A DNA stretch of 16,328 nucleotides from CAIRTT01 sp046075665 (GTDB lineage Bacteria > Armatimonadota > Armatimonadia > Armatimonadales > Armatimonadaceae), in assembly GCA_046075665.1 (NCBI GenBank), contig JBJTQN010000097.1, positions 1 to 16,328 of the forward strand, read 5' to 3'. Of the stretch, positions 1 through 5,820 are shown piece after piece. The notes under the pieces are model-generated. The model saw only the letters and a list, made by a program, of their open reading frames with translations, searched no databases and had not been told where the DNA came from. Numbering within the stretch: position 1 is the stretch's first letter; each line of letters begins with the position of its first letter. The position numbers and the translations under genes were made by a program.

Positions 1-515
1 CCTTCGTACAAGTAAGCAGGGTTTACCAGCACTACTGTGCGATTGGGGTCTGATTGGTTAGCAATGTTCAGTGCGATAGATGCCGAATAACCCAATGCAA
101 TGATGGTTGTAATCGTCGGGTTTTGCGCTAACACCTCAAGGACATGATCCGTGTGCATTGCAATGTCATACTTCGTTGCAGGTCGGTCACTCCGTCCGTA
201 TCCCAGAAGATCAACTGCGATGTACTGTCCATCAGTTTCAGTAGCATCCAGCGACAAAAAGTCCGACATACTACAACCAGGTAACAAGTCATGTAGCATC
301 AGCACCGTTGGTTCATCCCCAACCACCTGCGTACAGAGGTCACCCTCCGGCGTTCCAATGTAGCGGATTTTGCTGCGCTTGAGACGCAGCTTTGACATCG
401 GTGCAGCAAGCTCAATAAGCGCATTTGCAACTGCCATCGCCGTGATACCAGCGATAACGCACTGCAATAGTTTGTTTGAGCGACGCCTTCGACGTCTGAT
501 CGGAGCAATTGACAT
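1..515 (-). CDS. Membrane-anchored alpha/beta hydrolase, N-terminal part (cut by window edge)
   Basis: Reading the minus strand from ATG at 515 gives 171 uninterrupted codons that run off the left edge, so the C-terminal half, with the acid and histidine of a hydrolase triad, is not visible. Residues 7-12 are six arginines, followed by a hydrophobic segment at about 15-38, which suggests a signal anchor or an uncleaved N-terminal helix. The alpha/beta hydrolase fold shows as HDLLPG at 75-80 (the HGxPG oxyanion region, with D in place of G), DLLGYGRSDRP at 102-112 (the usual D-x-x-G-x-G-x-S motif) and GYSAS at 142-146, a nucleophile elbow with Ser144 as the likely nucleophile. Substrate cannot be told: the family includes esterases, haloperoxidase-like enzymes and peptidases. 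No clear Shine-Dalgarno precedes the ATG; a TAATAT box lies on the minus strand at 535-530. It diverges from the pilin operon, so a functional link is not implied. Confidence 0.87.
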   Translation of the reverse strand, partial: MSIAPIRRRRRRSNKLLQCVIAGITAMAVANALIELAAPMSKLRLKRSKIRYIGTPEGDLCTQVVGDEPTVLMLHDLLPGCSMSDFLSLDATETDGQYIAVDLLGYGRSDRPATKYDIAMHTDHVLEVLAQNPTITTIIALGYSASIALNIANQSDPNRTVVLVNPAYLYE

Positions 516-572
516 GGATTTACACGTCTATATTACCGATAGTTTAATTCAAATATGCACAAGGAACATTGT

Positions 573-586
573 GGTGCGTTTGCACC
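573..586. promoter_or_regulatory. Perfect palindrome over the -35 region (possible operator)
   Basis: GGTGC (573-577) and GCACC (582-586) form a perfect 5-bp inverted repeat around the four bases GTTT, directly over the proposed -35 box. A second, overlapping inverted repeat is GTTTG (578-582) with CAAAC (589-593). The position would suit a repressor or activator site, but arms of 5 bp are short and chance is a real alternative. Confidence 0.3.
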
Positions 587-609
587 GTCAAACCAGCGAC
601 CCGTATAAT
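580..609 (+). promoter_or_regulatory. Sigma70-like promoter of the pilin operon
   Basis: A perfect -10 box, TATAAT, lies at 604-609. TTGCAC at 580-585 is 18 bp upstream and is a weak -35 match (only TTG agrees with TTGACA). Transcription would start near 616, leaving a leader of about 110 nt before the ATG at 727. It is the only good plus-strand promoter I can see in the 211-bp divergent spacer, and the tight packing downstream suggests it serves the whole operon. Confidence 0.5.
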
Positions 610-612
610 CTG

Positions 613-648
613 CGGACGCCACATTGATGTTTGCTCTTGTGATGTCCG
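613..648 (+). other. Leader hairpin between the promoter and the first pilin gene
   Basis: CGGAC at 613-617 pairs with GTCCG at 644-648, and CAC at 620-622 with GTG at 639-641. Between them lie one G-U pair and one mismatch, around a 16-nt loop. If transcription starts near 616 the base of the stem may be trimmed. There is no U-run, so it is not a terminator. The rest of the spacer up to 709 shows nothing I recognise. Confidence 0.25.
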
Positions 649-709
649 TCCAGTGGAACAGGCCGGGAGGTGCGGAGTGACTTACGCTGCACGCTAAAGG
701 CAAGCCATG

Positions 710-715
710 AAGGAG
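710..715 (+). promoter_or_regulatory. Ribosome binding site AAGGAG fixing the first pilin start
   Basis: AAGGAG ends 11 bases before the ATG at 727. The reading frame is open back to a GTG at 670, but starting there would put 19 extra residues, including a cysteine, before an already complete prepilin leader. This site together with the leader length decides for 727. Confidence 0.7.
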
Positions 716-726
716 TACTTGGCTCT

Positions 727-1650
727 ATGAACTCATCGCTGAGGTTTGGAAATAGGAATCGCTCAGGATTTACCCTGGTCGAGCTCCTTGTTGTCATTGC
801 AATCATTGCGATTCTCGCAGCGATTCTGTTCCCTGCATTTGCTGGTGTCCGGGAGTCCGCGCGGCGAAGCTCGACGATGACAAATATGTCCAAGATTGCG
901 CAAGCTGTTGCTGCGTATGAGCTTGATAACCGTGAGTATCCGGAATATCTCTTTGGGCCTGCTGTTTCGCAAGCGGATGGAACGCCATTCGGGGGCGCTC
1001 CTTACTACAGCATGAAGGATGCGGCATCGATTGTTAATCGAGGTACGCCCATCGGTCCGTTACCGACATCCACCGTTGCCGCACGTATCCGCCGAATTTA
1101 CTCCAAAGGTCTGTATCCGCAGTACATACGGGACTTGGACACGTATTCATCGCCAAATAATGCTGTCTCGACGCCTGGTGGAGCTGAAGATGTGGCAACC
1201 GTTGGCCGGTATCCAACCTACGATCCTACGAATGGGGTTATGTCGCGGGTTGTTCCGGGGACAGTGGTTGCGATGCCTTTCTACACTTACGATGCCTTTG
1301 ACATCAGCCCCAAGATTACAAGTCTGATCGAGAACAAAATTTCAAAGACCGACTTCGTCGCCCGCTATAGCCGTGTCTGGTATCCAATCACAACAACTGG
1401 CGCTCCAGGGGATGGCGTTCCTCCTGCAGGGACATCGGATGGAGAGCGATCCGCAAAATATCGCAAGCAGCTGCTTTGGCGTCAGCCACCGAATGACACC
1501 GTACTTACCTATACGACACACCACGTTCCATACGGGAAAGTGCTTGTCGTTTGGCTTAGTGGAACAGCTAAAGTAATCGATGCCAAGCGTTTCAACGCAC
1601 TGGTCGACAGTGCGGGCGACATCAAAGGGTATGAACTCGGACCTAACTAA
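727..1650 (+). CDS. GspG/FimU-like type IV pseudopilin
   Basis: This 307-residue protein starts with a textbook class III signal peptide. The leader is 14 residues, rich in Arg and Asn and ending in Gly14; cleavage before Phe15 gives FTLVE with the conserved Glu at +5. A continuous hydrophobic helix follows to about residue 37, ending in FPAF. The helix continues into VRESARRSS and a YELDNREYP segment at 64-72, the arrangement seen in GspG-like and DUF1559-like pseudopilins. Near the end HHVPYGK (265-271) followed by KVLVVWLSGTAKVID resembles the terminal 'display strand' found in such proteins. It should be processed by a prepilin peptidase in the inner membrane and built into a filament. 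It is first in the operon and the most canonical of the four pilin-like proteins, so it could be the FimU/GspH-type minor pilin or a more abundant subunit. The family is near certain and the exact subunit role is inferred. It contains no cysteine. Confidence 0.93.
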   Translation: MNSSLRFGNRNRSGFTLVELLVVIAIIAILAAILFPAFAGVRESARRSSTMTNMSKIAQAVAAYELDNREYPEYLFGPAVSQADGTPFGGAPYYSMKDAASIVNRGTPIGPLPTSTVAARIRRIYSKGLYPQYIRDLDTYSSPNNAVSTPGGAEDVATVGRYPTYDPTNGVMSRVVPGTVVAMPFYTYDAFDISPKITSLIENKISKTDFVARYSRVWYPITTTGAPGDGVPPAGTSDGERSAKYRKQLLWRQPPNDTVLTYTTHHVPYGKVLVVWLSGTAKVIDAKRFNALVDSAGDIKGYELGPN

Positions 1651-1659
1651 TGGCACTAT

Positions 1660-1697
1660 CCTGTGGAACCCAGAGCGGTATTGGCTCGTCACACAGG
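1660..1697 (+). other. Intercistronic hairpin after the first pilin gene
   Basis: CCTGTG (1660-1665) pairs with CACAGG (1692-1697). Inside it GAGC (1673-1676) pairs with GCTC (1684-1687) around a 7-base loop. It lies in the only loose junction of the operon (68 bp). No T-run follows, so it is not a classical Rho-independent terminator. A stability or processing element that lets the first gene be expressed above the rest is possible but unproven. Confidence 0.3.
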
Positions 1698-1718
1698 CAC
1701 CGGAATAGGTAGTAACTG

Positions 1719-3611
1719 ATGCAATCTGGCAGATACAGACCCATGATGAATACGAAGAAGGTTAACAGTAGTAAACGGGCGGCATCGCTCGTTGAAGTCA
1801 TGGTTGTCCTCGTCGTCATTCTGATTGGCGTCTTTGCAATCATCCGTGTGTTCCCATTAGGACTTGGCTACCTTGGAACAGCCTCGCGGCGAACGATTGC
1901 CGTACGTCTCGGCCAGGGGATGATGGAGCAGGTCAAGTCGGATGCCGAAAACCTCCCAGATGCCATCACGTACACCTACTGGGACAATGGTGTGCCTTCG
2001 ACGGTAGTCTCTGAAGATCCTGATAACCTTGATAACCGTGCGGATGGCAATCCTTACTTCTCCGATGTTAATAAAACGCGGTTCATTCAAGGTGAGGCGA
2101 TAAAGGTCGGCCTTCCGACACCAGGCAACTATGCGAGTGGTTACCTTCACAACGTGAAGTTTGGCCCGATCTATATGGACCCTCAGTTCGGTGACCCTAC
2201 AGTGGCTCCGGCTGGTGTGAATCCTTACTTATCTGTTTATTCGGGTCCACTTGATGCGCGTAACAGCCAGGCTGACTCGACCAATGGTCAGCGCAGTCCA
2301 CTTGCGTATCGCGGAGCGCTCCGTAGCGCACGTTCCTATGTTCTCGATCCTGGCACGGATGGTGGCGGAGCCTACATGTTGGTGTTACCAGCAGCTCTGG
2401 ACCGCTACTTCAAGGTTGAGTATCTCGTTCTTGTTGATGATGGCTCGGATGACAGCGGGTTGAATGTTCGTCTTGAGACGGAGCAGCTCCTTGTTCCTGC
2501 GAACACCTTTGCCTGGGTAAAGCTGCAAAACGTCGCACCGGATGAATCCATTTCACCGGGTTCAGATATCGTTACCCGAACCTTCCGTCGCTTGCCAGCC
2601 GGTACGACGTGGTCAGCCGATGACCCATATGAGTACAAGCTTGCGAGTGCTAATATCTCAGGAGCTCCTGGGGCTACTTCCTATGCCAATCTTGGCCAGC
2701 TCGCCTTTAATCCTGCAGGGGCTAACTTCACCGAAGATGTAGCCGTTGGACCCAGGGCCTTTGTTGCATATGTTGACTATGCGGTGCTCGATTGGCACAT
2801 TATTCGTGATGACCGGGATGTTCCAAGCGCTCTCCCTGACATTGCGGGTGCAGTTCCAGTTCGACTTAGCCTTGCAAAACTGAAACGAATCGGGGATACA
2901 AATCCTGACAACACCTTCTACGATGGACTTTTCCCGCCTGCGGATACGGATCCCACAGCCAACTTTGACATCCGGGTTATCCGTCTGGATACAGGAGTAG
3001 TCCTGACACAGGGCGAGCATGATTTGCGTACAACAACGGATGCGAATGCAGACTATTGGGTACGTGATGGAAAAGGTGGGACATGGGATGCTGGTCTGGT
3101 CTATCTCAATGTAAACCGTGTTCAACCTGGAACGCCGATTCGGGTTCTTTACAAGGCCGATGGTGAATGGGCTGTCGCTCTGCAAAAAGCTGTTGCGACG
3201 TACCGTGCGTGGAACCAGTCGCAGCTCGGACGCCCACCGTTGTCAGGCACGGACGGTAATGTTCAGTTTGGGGACCCAACAAGATTTGGCATCGAAGGTA
3301 CACGCCTGTACTTTGCGCGTAGCGAAGTCAACAAGGCTGTTACGGTGCGCCTCGAGCTCGTGGATGCTGCTGGACAACACACGCGTACGGCTCCATTACA
3401 GGTCCCGATCTCTGGAACCGATGGAGACTATGCAACTGCTGATATGTCCAGATACATTCCCACAGGGGTCACTGACTGGCGAGTCGTTGATGGTGCTGTC
3501 AAAGGTGTTAGCGTCAAGGTAAGGGTCATCTGGAAAGATCGATCCATTGATTCAGCGCCATGGCAGATTCAGGATATGGATTCCTATGTCACACAAGGAG
3601 TAGTGCAGTGA
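1719..3611 (+). CDS. Very large PilV/GspI-like prepilin
   Basis: This 630-residue protein has a prepilin N-terminus: a basic leader ending in KRAA, then SLVEVMVVLVVILIGVF, with Glu at +5 if cleavage falls between the two alanines (residues 21 and 22). Alanine therefore replaces the usual glycine at -1. After the helix, RLGQGMMEQVKSDAENLP (about 64-81) matches the PilV/GspI pattern of a continuing helix with a methionine-rich turn. Members of that family are normally 120-250 residues, so about 500 residues here are an added C-terminal region. I do not recognise it; it looks beta-rich, with many Asp/Gly turns, and has no cysteine. Start at 1719 is chosen because TAGGTAG lies 6 bases upstream; ATG at 1743 or 1746 would give a more usual leader of 12-13 residues but has no ribosome site. 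The gene overlaps the next one by 4 bp, and its V-then-W order matches minor-pilin operons. Confidence 0.85.
   Translation: MQSGRYRPMMNTKKVNSSKRAASLVEVMVVLVVILIGVFAIIRVFPLGLGYLGTASRRTIAVRLGQGMMEQVKSDAENLPDAITYTYWDNGVPSTVVSEDPDNLDNRADGNPYFSDVNKTRFIQGEAIKVGLPTPGNYASGYLHNVKFGPIYMDPQFGDPTVAPAGVNPYLSVYSGPLDARNSQADSTNGQRSPLAYRGALRSARSYVLDPGTDGGGAYMLVLPAALDRYFKVEYLVLVDDGSDDSGLNVRLETEQLLVPANTFAWVKLQNVAPDESISPGSDIVTRTFRRLPAGTTWSADDPYEYKLASANISGAPGATSYANLGQLAFNPAGANFTEDVAVGPRAFVAYVDYAVLDWHIIRDDRDVPSALPDIAGAVPVRLSLAKLKRIGDTNPDNTFYDGLFPPADTDPTANFDIRVIRLDTGVVLTQGEHDLRTTTDANADYWVRDGKGGTWDAGLVYLNVNRVQPGTPIRVLYKADGEWAVALQKAVATYRAWNQSQLGRPPLSGTDGNVQFGDPTRFGIEGTRLYFARSEVNKAVTVRLELVDAAGQHTRTAPLQVPISGTDGDYATADMSRYIPTGVTDWRVVDGAVKGVSVKVRVIWKDRSIDSAPWQIQDMDSYVTQGVVQ
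3595..3600 (+). promoter_or_regulatory. Ribosome binding site AAGGAG for the GTG start at 3608
   Basis: AAGGAG sits inside the end of the preceding gene, 7 bases before a GTG that overlaps the TGA stop (GTGA). The frame is open further upstream to an ATG at 3560, but this site and the overlap favour GTG 3608 and translational coupling. Confidence 0.75.
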
Positions 3612-5815
3612 TCAATCGCAATACATCGATGCCGGTTGAGCCTACCGCTGCACAAACTCCAAACGAGCGACAGGCGGCCGTTGCAGCTCGCTATGCAACG
3701 CTGACCCGCGCATTTACCCTGACCGAGCTACTTGTCGTGATCGCCATCACGACCATACTTCTTGGTCTGCTATTCGTCCCGATCATTCAGGGCTTCAATA
3801 TCACCCGGCGAACTGCCGCTGAGACCGCTGCGCAGGCAGCTGTCAGGACCGGTTTGGAACGTATCTCGCGGGATTTGTCCCAAGCTGTTTATGTCTTCGA
3901 CAATAGCGCAACGCCAATAATGCTTCCGCTTGCGAGGACATTTCCAATCGGACCAGGTGGTGTAACCACGAACCAGCCACATATTCTGTTTGCGAAAATC
4001 GACTTTGTTCCACGTGGAGGAAAAGCACCCGCAGCCAGCGTGATTGATCCGACCACGGGTGAACCAATGACGGGCAAGACGCTGACACTCCCACTGGCCA
4101 ATGGAACACGTGTAATACGGTATTTCCTTGGGCTTCGTCGTAACCTCGATGCGGCAGGGGCGGTTAAGCCTTATCTGAATCAATATGAGTTCAGCTCTCG
4201 TGCGGACGGAGGAAACCCAGACAATGAGCATAACCCGCTTATTGTTTTTCGTGCAGAGTTTGATCCGCAGGATCCAAATCTCTTTGACCTGGCTAACTAT
4301 GGCAGCGCTGTAGATGGGGATGCTGGTTTTAACGACCCTGCGTTTTTCTACAACACTAGGCTAGCGCCTAATGGTCGGTCTTATGCTCAAAACTGGCGAG
4401 ACATTTCTAGTCCGCTTGTTGATTCAGATAAGGCTGACATGCTTGCATGGCGTCGAGATGGCTCAGGAGCTCTCGTTACCGAAGCACCATTCCGAACGCT
4501 TGTAACCTTTACACCGGGGACCGTCGTGGGCGACACGGCAACGCCTGGATTTATGAACAATGCCGCGGCTGAGGCACCCGGAGCCGTTCCAACACGTTAC
4601 AGAACAAAAAATGGTCAATGGGCCCTGCCATACAGCGTGACTTTCTACCGGGCAGCGGGAGGTGCAGGACAGGTACGCCCAAGCTTTGGCGAACTGCGGA
4701 TCCGGTTTGAGAATGAACCGCAATCGGATGGCTCCACACGCCTCAGGGTTGTGCCGACAGCAGCATCTGGTAGCCTTGCGGTGACTCCGGAGCAGTTTTA
4801 TACGGCTGTTTCACCAACAAGTGGAAAGCTGTTTGTAAAGACGCCAAATCTTGCATTTCAGGTTGATGCGCGTACGGGTGCAATCGAAACAGGTTTCCAG
4901 CCTATCGCTGGATCCGGAGCGGGAGTCCCGATGCTGACCGCAGGCGGTGTGGTCACCCAAATGACAGCGAGTGTCTATCCGCTACGTGGGGATTTGATTC
5001 CATTGGTGATGCGGATGGTTTCGCGTGATCCAAATGCTGGCGCGAATGGGGTTCCAACGAATCAGGGTTTGACGGCAGTAGCTCCGCTTGGTCTCGGCGA
5101 TGTTGCCCCTTATTACCCGCTTTCAGGTGCAACGCTTCCAGTTGCCACTGCATCGCCAATGCAAGTCTTCGGAAATATTGTGGGAGGATCCGTTGCATCG
5201 GGTGGCGGACTGATGATCACTCCAGGAAGTGAAAGAGTCCAGGCACCTGATCTTCAGCAAGGAAGCTCCTCTATTTCAAATCTTGTAACGTGGTATCGCG
5301 CAGCAGGTGCGACCACATCTATCGCTAAGAAGGCAACTCAGTTGGATGATGTCCTTGATACGTCCGGGGTCATTCGAAAGCGTTGGACAGTGACTGGTGG
5401 ACAGCGAAACTATATTCTGGATCAGGACACACAAGTCAATCAGAATGCGATGCTGTTGTTTGATGAACCCAACGGTCCAGGATTGCCTGCAAAGTCTGCC
5501 ACAGACGGGAACTCTATCGCGGAACGCGAAGTCAGACTAACCTACCTCTGGCAAAACAACTACGCGCGTCGTGTTGGTGGTGACCAAAATGGATGGCCCG
5601 TTGATTCAGCTGACCAAACATTGGTTGACCTCGCGGGAGGCTCAACAAGTGGCAAACAGACGCTGGTTGTTGAACCCGATGTCGTTAAGGTTGATTACAG
5701 TACACGGGCGCAACTGGTAATTCAGTACGGTGTGAATGTCTATGATGGTGCGAGTAAGCGCGCAACAACAATGCAGCTCTCAGACCGCGTTAAAGTCGGC
5801 AATTTAGGACGGTAG
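3608..5815 (+). CDS. Very large PilW/GspJ-like prepilin
   Basis: From GTG 3608 the product is 735 residues. An unusually long leader of 35 residues ends in LTRA, followed by FTLTELLVVIAITTILLGLLF. Phe is +1 and Glu +5, and alanine again replaces glycine at -1. An ATG at residue 8 would shorten the leader but lacks a ribosome site. The post-helix segment ERISRDLSQA at 84-93 is the hallmark of PilW/GspJ proteins (helix with an R-DL-QA pattern). The last 30 residues, ending in LSDRVKVGNLGR, also resemble PilW/GspJ C-termini, where a strand with 'RV--RN' closes the fold. Between these lie about 500 residues I cannot assign, including TPGSERVQAPD at 538-548. The family length is usually 200-350 residues, so this is an expanded member. 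It should be a minor pilin at the filament tip, acting with the V-like and X-like neighbours. No cysteines are present. The next gene begins 5 bp downstream. Confidence 0.87.
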   Translation: MINRNTSMPVEPTAAQTPNERQAAVAARYATLTRAFTLTELLVVIAITTILLGLLFVPIIQGFNITRRTAAETAAQAAVRTGLERISRDLSQAVYVFDNSATPIMLPLARTFPIGPGGVTTNQPHILFAKIDFVPRGGKAPAASVIDPTTGEPMTGKTLTLPLANGTRVIRYFLGLRRNLDAAGAVKPYLNQYEFSSRADGGNPDNEHNPLIVFRAEFDPQDPNLFDLANYGSAVDGDAGFNDPAFFYNTRLAPNGRSYAQNWRDISSPLVDSDKADMLAWRRDGSGALVTEAPFRTLVTFTPGTVVGDTATPGFMNNAAAEAPGAVPTRYRTKNGQWALPYSVTFYRAAGGAGQVRPSFGELRIRFENEPQSDGSTRLRVVPTAASGSLAVTPEQFYTAVSPTSGKLFVKTPNLAFQVDARTGAIETGFQPIAGSGAGVPMLTAGGVVTQMTASVYPLRGDLIPLVMRMVSRDPNAGANGVPTNQGLTAVAPLGLGDVAPYYPLSGATLPVATASPMQVFGNIVGGSVASGGGLMITPGSERVQAPDLQQGSSSISNLVTWYRAAGATTSIAKKATQLDDVLDTSGVIRKRWTVTGGQRNYILDQDTQVNQNAMLLFDEPNGPGLPAKSATDGNSIAEREVRLTYLWQNNYARRVGGDQNGWPVDSADQTLVDLAGGSTSGKQTLVVEPDVVKVDYSTRAQLVIQYGVNVYDGASKRATTMQLSDRVKVGNLGR

Positions 5816-5820
5816 TCAAG

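Noticed and set aside
530..535. TAATAT box on the minus strand as promoter of the hydrolase
   Set aside because: No -35 element at a workable distance and only about 15 bases to the ATG; too weak to list as a promoter.
151..627. Plus-strand open frames across the left end
   Set aside because: They are antisense to the alpha/beta hydrolase, which has clear family motifs on the minus strand; their products look like nothing known.
670..726. Upstream in-frame extension of the first pilin from GTG 670
   Set aside because: It would add 19 residues with a cysteine before a complete prepilin leader; AAGGAG at 710-715 points to ATG 727.
2658..3185. 175-codon minus-strand open frame opposite the V-like pilin
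   Set aside because: Its product has no domain-like pattern and the plus strand encodes a continuous protein; it is an antisense shadow.
3560..3607. In-frame ATG 3560 as start of the W-like pilin
   Set aside because: It lies well inside the V-like gene, lacks a ribosome site and adds a non-leader-like segment with a cysteine; AAGGAG plus the GTGA overlap favour 3608.
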